Shown one piece after another: positions 10,633 to 20,727 of a stretch of 64,000 nt of DNA. A program made the translations under genes and the position numbers. Origin of the DNA: Brachypodius melanocephalos. Lineage: Eukaryota > Chordata > Aves > Passeriformes > Pycnonotidae. Location of the stretch: the NCBI GenBank assembly GCA_013398615.1, contig VZSR01003807.1, positions 1,335,180 through 1,399,179 on the forward strand. The letters are read 5' to 3'. The notes beneath the pieces are model-generated. The model was not told the DNA's origin, did not search any database, and saw nothing but the letters and a program-made list of their open reading frames with translations. Position 1 is the stretch's first letter. The number at the start of each line of letters is the position of its first letter.

Positions 10633-13600
10633 GTAGGAGGCAGCTCTGCTCCTTTTGGGAACAGCCTTGGGGAAGGATGGGCAGTAACCCTGCTCCTGGG
10701 AAAGAAGCAGGGTCATGCCTGGCCAGTGGGGAAAGGGAAGGGCTCAGGTGAAAGGCTGGACCACTGCTCCACACCACTGTGCCAGAGATCCTGCCTGCAC
10801 TCTGCCATGAGCCAGCAAGGGCAATGGCGACTGAGGAGGAGGAAGATGGCCTCCAAGATATTTTCCTTGTCCAGGAAACAAAAGATTAGGAAAGGTGCAT
10901 GAGAAAGGACTGTGCAGCATCTTGGCTTCAAAGGAACTAAAAGTCATGAGGGGCCTCCAGCAAGATTGATCAGGGTGTAGCTTTAAAGAAAGCCCAAGAA
11001 GCTGGGGGTAGCAGGCCAGAGGTACAGATACAAAAAAAGGCTAAAAAATACAATGATCATTACTCCTCTAGTGGCTATTAAACACAGAAGACTGGAGGCA
11101 ACATCTAGCTCAGAAAACAACTGAACATCATTAGTTATGGAAGCAGGGCAGCTTATACAAACCGAGAAGAAATAAGGTAATTCCTTCATTGCCTAGGGTC
11201 ATTCTATGCTGCTGTCCCAGAAATCCCCCTGCACTACAACTGAGCCTTTTCTTCTGGGTTTAGCTGCTTTCCTAGATCCTCATGAATGAACACAATACCA
11301 AGGACTGCACACTTCAGACAGGTTGCCTACCTGGGACTGTATTTCAGAAAACTTGCAGTGAGCCCTAAGTTCCTGAGTGGGCCTCTACCGCTAAAGGTGG
11401 AGTTGTGGTGCCCAGAAAACCTTTTTGTCCTTCCATCTCCCCACCTCAAAATTAGACGTCAGGTTTTCTTTGCCTTTCATGGGTGCTGTCATTCTTTCAG
11501 TGAGCTGTGGGCATCAGCTTTCTCTTCATAGTAAGATCTAGTATAGAGATGATACCACAAAAATAATTGTGTTACAGACTTGGGCATGGTCACAAAAGCA
11601 GAGTTTTCCTTTAGTAGAAGCATTTTTTCCCCTTCTTCTATATTGGAAACTTGTAATTTGTATAGGCTTAGAAACCCATGTTCAAGGGTCTGCCTCAGTG
11701 GCTGAGCTCTACTATCTTCTCTCTCAGAAGGTGCATTTGATATGTTGTAGTCCCCACATGTGGGATGGACAAAATTGTCTCAAGAAAAAATGAATTATAC
11801 AAGCAATTATCTTCTAATAAACACAGGAGATGACTTTTGCATCTGGTTTGCCATTTGGTTGTGAAGGGGCACCCATGACAGCTGATGCTGTCATGCTCTG
11901 TGTCTGTCCCTATAGCTGCAGAAAGGAAAAAGTACGTTTTTTTTCTCTGAAACACGTTCTACAAGCTCTGAGATGCTATTAACAGCCATAGCATTGATAA
12001 AGTTACAGAAATCCATACAAAACAACAGCTAAGTGTTCCAGGGGTCTCAAGTGTTGTTCATTTGCACAGAGTTTTCTTCACATTTGTAGACTTGCTGCCA
12101 AGCAGGGCCTGCCATTTAGAACTCAGTGCAGAGCATCAGCTGCAAGTCTCACTGAGGGCAGTAGTTCCTTTAAAGCTAAACAGGATTGTCTGCCCAGCTG
12201 GGCAGCAGCACTGATCTGTGGCAGTGAGAAGATAATATGTCGAAATGCAAAGCTGCACAGAAGTAGTGCAAGGTGAGAGCAAGGCCTCTCATAGCTGTGA
12301 ACTGGGAAAGAAATTTATTTTAAGGTCTAGTGTTTCAATATGTCCCCTTTAACCTCCTTGGCTGAACCAACACTTCAGTGTTGTGCTTACAACTTTCCCC
12401 ATTGCTTTGGTTCGTACGATGGTGAAGGGTGAGACCTCAGGCAGAGCTTGTGCTGCCTTCCCTCTCCTGAGCCCACCTGGCTGCTTGAGAGTGCTCCTGC
12501 AGCAAGGGCTGGCCCTGATGGATGTGCTTCCAAACATGCCATCACTGCACTCCAGGGGCAGAGAGAAAACCAGGCAGACCCTCTGCACGAGCCCCCGGGG
12601 ACCATGTAGCAGCCTGGGAGGAAGCAGGCAACCAAGCAAGCAGAGACACTTTGCTGTCCCCAGGAAAGGCCACAAAGCCAACAGAAACACAGCAGCTTTA
12701 GACACAGTGCCGATGGTCATGGTCCCTGTGCTGTGAGCTTGATGCCACCAGAAGGCAGATTAAAAGGGAGAGATGTATGATTATAGCAGCTAAATGTGAT
12801 TTTATAGACACAGTCCTTCCTTCTCTAAGGCACAGTGTGTAGTTCTTAAAAAGACCAGCTAAGGGCAAGAGGAGAGGAGGGAAGGAAGAGAAGAATCAAT
12901 TTCTCCTTTCTTGATCTGTTTTCCAGTGAATGTTAAGCATGCCTTCCCGCTCAAAGAGCCTCAGGAGTTCTGGGTGGATTCCAACACGAAGGTCTTGGTC
13001 CCTATGTTGTCTATCACGGGGACATTCAAGTACAAACCCGAAGCCAGTGGGACTTTTTCCGTGGTGGAAGTCCCCATCAGCAAGACGGCACTGCTGGTGC
13101 TGCTGCAGCCCAGCAATGGCAGTGACCTGGAGCACGTGGAGTCTGAGCTGACCTGGCAGTCCTCAGCCTGGCTCCAGCGGCTGTCCCCAAGGTAGGGAAG
13201 GGCCATGTGCACCCTCCCATAGCAGGGATGGATGGGATGGGGGGAGCCACACTGGCCTGCCTGCTCACCTGGGGTTGGATCCTGTTCAGGGGGTTGGATC
13301 CTTTACTACCGAGCACAAAGAGAAAGCCCTGCACAGCCAGAGAGATCCCTGCAAAGGATCTCCACTTTGGTGGGAGCAGCGTTTTATCTGGGGGTATTTC
13401 AAGGAAATGAGCAAGTCTCTTTTCATCCCACCCATGAAGTGGGATGATCTGGGGTTTAGCAGCAGACCCTGGGTGAAGTGTGGGTGAGCTCACACTTGGA
13501 AACAGTAACAGGCACCCACTGTATTTGTGCCCACACACCAAGCACTTGTTGCAGTTGTTTTCACATGCCCATTCCCCAGGACTGCCCAACCACCACGCTT

Positions 13601-14447
13601 TCACAGTGAACAAGCACTCACTTGCCTCTCTCTGTCTCTCTCTCTCTCTGCAGAGAAATTAAATTAACACTGCCAGCATTAACACTAGAAGACAGCTCTG
13701 ATCTACAGGATCTTCTTGCAGATATGGAACTGCCTGCACTGCTGGGGAAGGGGGCAGATTTCAGTAAGATAAGCAATGCCAGCCTCACAGTTGGAAAGGT
13801 ACAGTACATATCACTGGCATTAAAAAAAAAAAAAATTATGTTTCCTGCACAGTTTCAGCCTCCTAAACAGAATAAATTTACCTAGAACAAAACCATGTAG
13901 AGGACATGCTTAGCAGGGGACAACCACATGCAGTGTATATTTTAGATTTAGTAGGAGAATAATGCTGGTAAGACAAGAGTTTTAGTTGTTGGCAAGTCAT
14001 GGGAGGAATGAGTGAGCAGCTGTGTGGTACCTAGCTGCTGGCTGGGGCTAAACCATGACACAGGGCTAACAGGACTACAGACCAGAGCAGTGTAAGAGCA
14101 GTTATACAGCTTTGGCATGTTATGGACAAGTACTCCAACATCTTTTTAAACATCTATGGAGTACAATGTGCTTTATCATTTACTCAGACTCTCATTTGTC
14201 CTGTCATGATCATCCTCTGATAACTCTAGAGTTACTCATATATTTTTCCTTACAGGTAATAAATAAAGCCTTTTTCAAACTGGCCAGTGAGGGAACAGAT
14301 CAGCCAGAAGACCCTGCAGCACAGAAAGAAGATGCGGCGTACCTGGACGTAACACTGAATAAGCCATTCCTTTTTGCTGTTTTTGAAAAGCAGTCAAGGG
14401 CAATGCTTTTTCTTGGCAGAGTAGTAAACCCTCTGCATGAGGATTAA
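9843..14447 (+). CDS. AGT: Angiotensinogen (AGT), complete coding span of four exons
   Basis: Joining 9843-10632, 12927-13191, 13654-13798 and 14256-14447 gives 1392 nt, or 463 codons plus TAA, with intron phases 1, 2 and 0 and GT-AG borders throughout. The product is a secreted serpin-family prohormone from which renin releases angiotensin I and ACE then makes angiotensin II. Residues 1-19 form a hydrophobic signal peptide, and the mature N-terminus at residue 20 is the decapeptide DRVYVHPFNL. Mature Cys18 (precursor 37) and mature Cys135 (precursor 154) align with human Cys18 and Cys138, the redox-sensitive disulphide that controls renin access. N-glycosylation motifs are at N33, N133, N327 and N393. 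The C-terminal serpin signature (NKPFLFAVFEKQ to FLGRVVNP) is intact. The reactive loop lacks the small-residue hinge of inhibitory serpins, as expected. Length is close to human (about 476-485). Confidence 0.97.
10633..12926 (+). other. AGT: AGT intron 2, 2.3 kb
   Basis: This is a phase 1 GT-AG intron. Open frames inside it (for example minus strand 12349-12720) show no family resemblance and no splice context, so I treat it as non-coding. No repeat family was recognised. Confidence 0.85.
12927..13191 (+). CDS. AGT: AGT coding exon 2 (exon 3 of the gene)
   Basis: This exon is 265 nt, entered after TTTTCCAG and left at CCAAG|GTAGG. It encodes residues 264-351 plus two bases of codon 352. The segment EPQEFWVDSNTKV followed by VPMLS matches the human AGT segment around EPQEFWVD, which makes the family assignment firm. 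The end reads WLQRLSPR, the counterpart of human KKLSPR. It contributes sheet strands of the serpin core and one N-glycosylation motif (N327). Confidence 0.97.
13192..13653 (+). other. AGT: AGT intron 3, 462 bp, ending in a CT-rich tract
   Basis: This is a phase 2 intron. Its last 30 bases before the acceptor (about 13621-13650) are nearly pure CT repeat, so a microsatellite also serves as the polypyrimidine tract. Length variation there could alter splicing strength, but that is inference. Confidence 0.85.
13621..13650. repeat. (CT)n microsatellite forming a polypyrimidine tract
   Basis: An interrupted TC/CT dinucleotide run lies immediately before the acceptor CAG of AGT exon 4. Its position makes it part of the 3' splice site. 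Confidence 0.85.
13654..13798 (+). CDS. AGT: AGT coding exon 3 (exon 4 of the gene)
   Basis: This exon is 145 nt, encoding the last base of codon 352 to codon 400 and ending in phase 0 at GGAAAG|GTAC. The sequence LTLPALTLEDSSDLQDLLA is the bird counterpart of human LTMPQLVLQGSYDLQDLLA. N393 sits in an N-A-S glycosylation motif. The exon lies between the sheet core and the reactive loop exon. Confidence 0.96.
13799..14255 (+). other. AGT: AGT intron 4, 457 bp
   Basis: This is a phase 0 intron with donor GTACAG and acceptor TCCTTACAG. A 13-base A run lies near 13823-13835. No other feature was seen. Confidence 0.85.
14256..14447 (+). CDS. AGT: AGT terminal coding exon (exon 5): reactive loop and serpin signature
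   Basis: This exon encodes residues 401-463 and the TAA at 14445-14447. It begins VINKAFFKLASEGTD, the position where inhibitory serpins carry an alanine- and threonine-rich hinge. Here acidic and polar residues (QPEDPAAQKED) replace it, so the protein should not inhibit proteases; this is true of AGT generally. The C-terminus RVVNPLHED is close to human RVANPLSTA. Confidence 0.97.
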   Translation, partial: VINKAFFKLASEGTDQPEDPAAQKEDAAYLDVTLNKPFLFAVFEKQSRAMLFLGRVVNPLHED

Positions 14448-15377
14448 ATGCAAACAGGGAGGATAAGAGTGGAATGATGCACATTTCCCATCACCTTTTT
14501 CTTGTTCATCAGATGTTTTTGTGATGTCGTTGCGTGCTTTACTTAGCTTTGGGATGAAGCAGTTAGTGTTTGAAACACAGCTTTTTGAAAGCTAACACCT
14601 TGTAACATTTCATCCTCATTCATCTGTTTCATGTGAGGTGACTCACATCCTTCCTCCAGCTTCCATTTTATTCTTTGTCTCTGTTTTGCTCCTAGTTCCC
14701 TTTTTGGATGCAGTGGGGCAGGGCAGTGACTCAATGCAAGGCATCAACTTGAAAAAAAATAGATAGAGAAGCAGCTTTTACTATACAATTTTTATTTACT
14801 ATAGAAAAGGACCTCTTCATTCTTTAAAAAGCTTTTTTAATTGTATGGTCAGTTTTGCAAGAGAGACTGCCTTTTACATTACAGTGATGACTTTACAATT
14901 ATCCACAGAGTTGTAGCTTCATCAGTAACATTTCCCTTTAAAATGCTGCAGCAGCACAGGCAGGCTTCGCTTGTCCCACTGAGACAGGGTATTTTGCCTT
15001 GGAAGCAAAAACATGCTTAGAGGAAACTTCTTTCTGCAGCCCAGACATGTTCACTTCTTAACTCTATGGAAATGCTAAAAATAGGGTGTGGTAGTATTAA
15101 TGTAACTGTGAATGACAAATTTTCAGTCTGACAGAATTATCTCTGATTTTTTTAGGAAAAAAATCCCACAACGTCTACTATTCCAATACAATTCCATTTC
15201 TTGGATTACTTTATAACGTGTGAAGCATTTATTACAGCCTTACAGCAAAGACAGACATTACTGGTTTGAGTCCAATTCTGTAAACTTTAACATATCCAAA
15301 CCATATGTTCTTTAAAATAGCATTAATGGCAATAATATATATTAGTATAAATAGTGGATGTGGTGCAGCTACTTGTG

Positions 15378-15383
15378 AATAAA
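15378..15383 (+). terminator. AGT: Candidate AGT polyadenylation signal
   Basis: This is the first canonical AATAAA on the plus strand after the AGT stop. Three more follow within 770 bases, so alternative or different sites are possible. Nothing else in the sequence selects among them. Confidence 0.3.
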
Positions 15384-18300
15384 ATTATTACAGCAGTACA
15401 GTCCAACTCTTAATAGAGTCATAAAAATGTGAAACATTAAAGTGGAACAACAGATTATTAGATGACTCTCGAATTGGGAAGTGAGGAATTGGGAGACAAA
15501 CCTTGGTACTGAGGAAAGTCTGGAACAAGGATTTCCACCTCTCATCTCTCGACCTATTGGTAGCACTGATGGCATTTAAAAATAACTGCAAAGCTCTTTG
15601 GCAGATCATGCGAGATGTATCCCGCAGTGCACAGCAGCTCATTATCATCCACAGCAGCCCAAATGTGTATCTAATCTAAATGCACCAATGGCAGCAGCTC
15701 GCTATCAGTGATGGAGATACATGACACATCCTTGTAGCTCCATGGAAAACGCTGTAACATTATAAATAAAATAACCTTCAGAATACTAGGATACAGCATC
15801 CATGTATTCATTTATCCTGTATGTACTCCAGATGCTCCAACATCTGAATACTGTACTTGTATTATATACAGGAGTAATTAAGTATGAACATGCAGAGGTA
15901 GAAACACACAAATAAACTCACTTCCAAGTTTCTTTGCCACAGTTCACTTGGGCTTTCGTCCATAAATAAGTTCTGGCTTCTGAAATCTGCTCCAAATCAG
16001 ATTTATGTTTTTAAGACAGTAAGTTGCATATTATCAAGCACTACAGCCAATGGTACAGTGCTAAGCATGAAAGAGGAAGCTTCATATTAATTTAAATGTT
16101 ATCTCATCTAATTGTTGAAGTCAGAAGGTAGCACCATCTACAAATAAAATTTCAGACCATTAAATGTTCCATTTTTATGAAGAAGGTGGAAAATAACAAG
16201 AGGGGTACACTGATGGAAAGTTCAGGGAAAAATGCCTTTATTCACAGGTGGAGGCTGCACGCTCTGGAACTCCATATCCCTGTTCAGTGGCTACAGGCAG
16301 AAAAACAAAACAAACCCATCAAACACACTTTTCAGAAAAGAAATGTTGTGGTTATTACGGAAATTTTGTGAAGCACTTCTCTACTGACACCCTGGAGAAG
16401 AAAAGGAAGAAGGAAAGGGCAGAGACAGGCAACTAAATGTAAACTGACCGCAATAAGGACTGTGAATACAGAAGTGCTGGAGCAAATGTTACAATACCAA
16501 CAAGATAAGCTATCAGTACAGTACCCATTCTCCTACATATTCAAATGGTAAAAAAACAAGCAACTAACCAGAAGTCCACACTCATGCCCAATTCCGAACT
16601 AAGTCTCTGCTTCCTCAACAACATATACTCTTCTGAGACTTGTTTCTGACATCAATTTTACATGTAAAATTTTTATGGCATTTTGTACTCTTCACTCTCC
16701 TCCAATTTTACCAAATTCCTCTGTCAGGCACACCACGATGCACATTCCAAGCATCCTAGACACCATTCATATACTGAGATCCCAAATGTAATCTACAGCC
16801 TAATAATCTAGTGAATGAAGGTGGGAGATCTGGAGAAAAAGAACAAAGGCAAGGATGAGCTTTTTAGGTTTCATCAAACAGCACAGTTTATCCCTCTGCA
16901 TAGCTGACAATTTAGCAACAGCTTAAAAAACAAAACAGTTTTAAAGAAATCTATGCAGTTTGCTTCCTCATCCCTCCAGTTCAACTTGGAAAATACAATG
17001 GTTGATGGAAAAAGGAGAGTAAATAGTCCTCAAGTGGTCCAGCCAAATATATATACTGATAGCTGTCTTTAGATGATAATGTTAGAACAGTGTGGTCCAC
17101 TTCTGGTATAACCTACCAAGTTAAAAACCAAGTAACCATCTTAGAGGAGGACATGCCACTGCTCTTTCTCTCCTCAATACTGTACAAAACCTCTTCCAGC
17201 GACATTCCTTCTAAGATTAGAAAGGCATAGCAAGTTTTCTAAAGGTCCTACAACAGAAGAAGAAAAAGGCACAAAATCGAAACTGCATTGCTGTCATGAA
17301 GTGCACTTCAAAATTTACCTAAGAAATAGAAGAAACAGGATTAGTAGCAGAAGACATCTCTATTGGAACACACTTACTTCGGTTTACCAAAGTTAATTCA
17401 CATCTTTCTTTCAATGGGGGTATCACAAAAATTCTGAACTGATGTCTTATTCCACTGAAAGAAAATTCAATCCTATTCAAGCGAACAAAAATAAAAGATG
17501 GGAAACTGACACAGCACTGGGACATAAGACATTTAAAGCAATCATAGGAACATTCAGTAATTTTGATTTGCTACACAATGTTATTTCCTGCCCTGAAATT
17601 AAAGCTGGTCTTCAATGGAAAAGAACAAAATTCAGCCTGTATTCTCAGGAAGCTGATGAAGACAAGTAGGAAGTGTTGTCATTGCAGGAAGATGTGGAAA
17701 ATCACTTGCAACTCAAGCACAAGTAATCTCTTGGTGCCTTTTTGGTTTGGTACACAGACTACATCCTGTTCCCCAGTTTTGGAGGATACAAACAAAACAA
17801 TTCTATTTTCAATCACTAGTGTGCACAGATCTCAGAATCTGCTACTTTGGTGACAGCTCTTCTAGAAATTTGATTGTATAGAGATGCACACCTGCTGAAA
17901 TGAGTGGTTGCACAGTACATTTACAATCCTGTAATCTGAGTCTCACACTACAACTTACACATCCATTTTATACTAAGAAAACATTGCTGAAAACAACAGT
18001 AGCTAGAACTATGAAGATGTGTCTACTCCTAAGAAAATTAACAGGGGTGGGGAGACCAAGCTTTCTGCGTTCATCTATTAAAAGCCTGGAAAAATATAGA
18101 ACATACACAAACTTCTTGTTCATAAGCAGTAAGAGTTACATTCACTCAGAAGTGTGTGCCTAAGGATGAGGATCTCCCCGTGCCTGAAGGAGACATACAG
18201 ATCTGACAAGTTGGTTCACTTTGCTGTTTCTTTTTTCAGCAATACATTTGGATGCTCTCTCCATTGTGTAGGTGCCATGAACAGAAAGAAGCTAAGCAAA

Positions 18301-19683
18301 TTAGAAAAGCCAAATCCTGCTCTCCATTACTTAAGACTGAATCCAAGTACCACCATGTAATTTTAAGCAGCAGGACTTTCCTCACCGCCTCCCTTCAAAA
18401 AATTAGCATTAGAAAAGTCCTAACAGCCACCTTTCCTAATTGCTTCAAAAGCACCATGATCACACGGTTGTGTCTTCTCAACTAAAATACGATCAGTTTC
18501 CAACAGTGAGGAAACGAAAGCCCTCAAGCTGTGAAAGGTTTGCTCACTACAGCTTCACTTCACACAACAGCCATGTGCTACAAACCTCGTACCTCTAAGT
18601 ACTTGGAAAATGTGCTTCATCTGGGCATTAAGCCCCAAGCTCCCTAAATACTATAGGAAGAAACACGTATTTTTAATTAATAATTGGGAACTAGAATTCC
18701 AGTGTTAAATTTTCACAAGGTTAAAAAAAAAAAGGTAAAAAAAGATTAGAACAACAAAACACAAACAAAACCAGGGCATTCTCTGACTTTCAAGCCTTAA
18801 ATTCATCTCCTACTGTGCTCAGACTATGTTGCTTGTTCTTCACATATGAAAGACAAGCATCAATAGGCAGATCACTCTAGGTTCAAAAAAGGTCTTTGTT
18901 AATCCTTCTACCATTTTAAACCCTAGTAACACTTTCAAATTTCCTGCTATACAAAGATGCACCTTGCACTGATGCAATTAGGTTTGAAGTTACAAAAATT
19001 CTACATGTATGCAGGTGAGTTCCAATAGATAACATATAAATCAGAAATATGCCAGCCCTGAATAAATTCTAGCTTAGTGAATTATGTTTTAATTTGAAGG
19101 AAAACATTCTGAATATAACAACCTCTAAGTTAGATATTTATAGTAGAAATTATTCTTTAAATTTCAAGTACTTTATTAGCTTTTGTCATGCAGCCCTTCA
19201 CTCCAACACGGTCTGTGAAAAAAATGAAATCAGTTAAATGAAAACATTCAAAACCCAAACAAGAGCCAACCATATTCTATAATGAGGGAGGGCAGTAATG
19301 AGAATGCAAATGCAAAGCAGTAATGAGAACCAGCAGATTCCTGTTCCTGCTAGTACTTTATTCCAGGAGAGCTGGAATAACAAAGTTTTTGACACCCTGT
19401 AAAGAGTTAAAGCACACGGCTGCCTGTCTCAAATACTGTCAAGGCCACAGACAGAACTTCCCATAAGATAAGCCACTACATCAGGAATTCGAGAAAAGCA
19501 CAGAAGGGAGGAATTTGTGACAGGAAGGTGCTGATTCCAGACCTGTCAGAGGTGAGATCTGGTTAGCACATCCTGGTTAATGTATCCAGACAAGAATTCT
19601 CCAGAAATCTGTGGGAGATAAAGCAAGTGCTTATACTCATATCACTGCTCAAAATCATCCTAAGTTATGGGACAGACAGGGTC

Positions 19684-20100
19684 TGTGAGCACCACCACCA
19701 CCAATGTGTCCCCAGGCTCATTTCCGAGCGTGATTCACAGGGTTAACATCAGACAGTGCAGAACTCCCCCCTAAGGGAGGTACCAGGGAATTCCCACCTG
19801 AACCTAAACATGTATGAACCCACTGAACTCTTTGTTTTGTGGGCTTCCCCCACCCCGATGGATCAAGACTGTGACCATCCCTTTGACCAACAAACATCTA
19901 AAATGGCAACAATCAAGTCTTGTTGCTGGTGATATCTTTCATCTCTACTATGTACTCATATGCTTTCTTTCTCTTTCTTTTCCCTATATGTTTTCCTAAG
20001 TGATATCTTTATACTTTCATATTGTTCTATTTCTATAGACAATGACCAAAACAGCTACATACCTTTCTTCCATTGCAATCAAACTGCTCTAAAATAAACC
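19684..20100 (+). mobile_element. Possible solo LTR remnant (uncertain)
   Basis: The segment differs from its AT-rich surroundings. It begins near a TGTGAGC, is cytosine-rich in its first part, becomes pyrimidine-rich in its second, and carries AATAAA at 20093-20098 near its right edge. These are the traits of an avian endogenous retroviral LTR, but I saw no clear terminal inverted TG/CA pair or target-site duplication and no internal retroviral genes. It could equally be ordinary intergenic DNA. Confidence 0.2.
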
Positions 20101-20474
20101 TGAGATATACATATGTATAGATATAGCTCTCCACATACATCTAAATATGTAAACTCTCATCACTCAGTGTCTTTTCACTCTAATCAAGGGTTCTGTTAAC
20201 GAGAACCTCAGTTACTTTGCCTCTGGAGCAGGTTGTAACACAGCCATCAATCAATACATTTGACTCAAAAATGTACGGGACATCAAAAGTTAGGAAGACA
20301 ATTTATTACGTATTGTTTTCAACACAGAACTTTGTTCTTGTACATTTCAAGCTGTACAACAAAAATATGAAAAACACGTTCTTCTACTTTTATCCTATAG
20401 TAGGAAGTTTAGAACTTCGATTGCTTTCCATATAATGGATAACTGATAAATTCTCAGTCTTTTGGTGAAGCAAG

Positions 20475-20480
20475 TTTATT
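20475..20480 (-). terminator. COG2: Candidate COG2 polyadenylation signal
   Basis: TTTATT on the plus strand reads AATAAA on the COG2 strand, about 145 bases after the COG2 stop codon. This would give a short 3' UTR. Further minus-strand AATAAA motifs exist downstream, so a longer UTR is not excluded. Confidence 0.45.
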
Positions 20481-20625
20481 GAGGCAGAAGATACACTGAT
20501 TTGTTGCTTGAGATACTTTAGGAAGCACTTCATTGCTATTTATTTGGTAAAACAAAGAAGAGTTAAATTGTCTCTCTTTCTTTTAGGGACATTGTTTATC
20601 TTCCATCACATGCTTTCAAAAATAT

Positions 20626-20727
20626 CTAGGATGGTTCCATTGTAGCCTGATCCTTGGCAGTTAGAACCAGCTCTGCAAGGGCTGAAAAGCTTTTTATGCT
20701 GCTTGTTTCCAGTCCCATCTTTTGTAT
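20626..20727 (-). CDS. COG2: COG2 exon 18 (terminal coding exon)
   Basis: This exon encodes 33 residues and a TAG stop (20626-20628), entered after TTTTTAG in phase 0. IQKMGLETSSIKSFSALAEL matches the human C-terminus (IQKLGLQASDIKSFSALAEL). The bird protein ends in MEPS where human ends in AEQP. Confidence 0.95.
   Translation of the reverse strand: MQKMGLETSSIKSFSALAELVLTAKDQATMEPS

Larger units (their letters stand above)
14448..20474. other. AGT/COG2 convergent interval with the AGT 3' UTR
   Basis: The AGT 3' untranslated region starts here, but its end is unclear. Plus-strand AATAAA motifs occur at 15378-15383, 15765-15770, 15911-15916 and 16143-16148, the nearest about 930 bases after the stop. 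No open frame resembles a known protein. An LTR-like segment at about 19684-20100 is listed separately. Human AGT and COG2 also meet tail to tail, so this gap is the conserved arrangement. Confidence 0.7.

Noticed and set aside
10633..10751. Extension of the AGT exon 2 reading frame to a stop at 10751
   Set aside because: The donor GCAG|GTAGG at 10632/10633 and the exact phase match to the next exon show that this part is intronic; the translation also loses its serpin resemblance here.
12349..12720. 123-codon minus-strand open frame in AGT intron 2
   Set aside because: It lies in an intron and has no homology. A plus-strand frame of similar length overlaps it, which suggests composition rather than coding.
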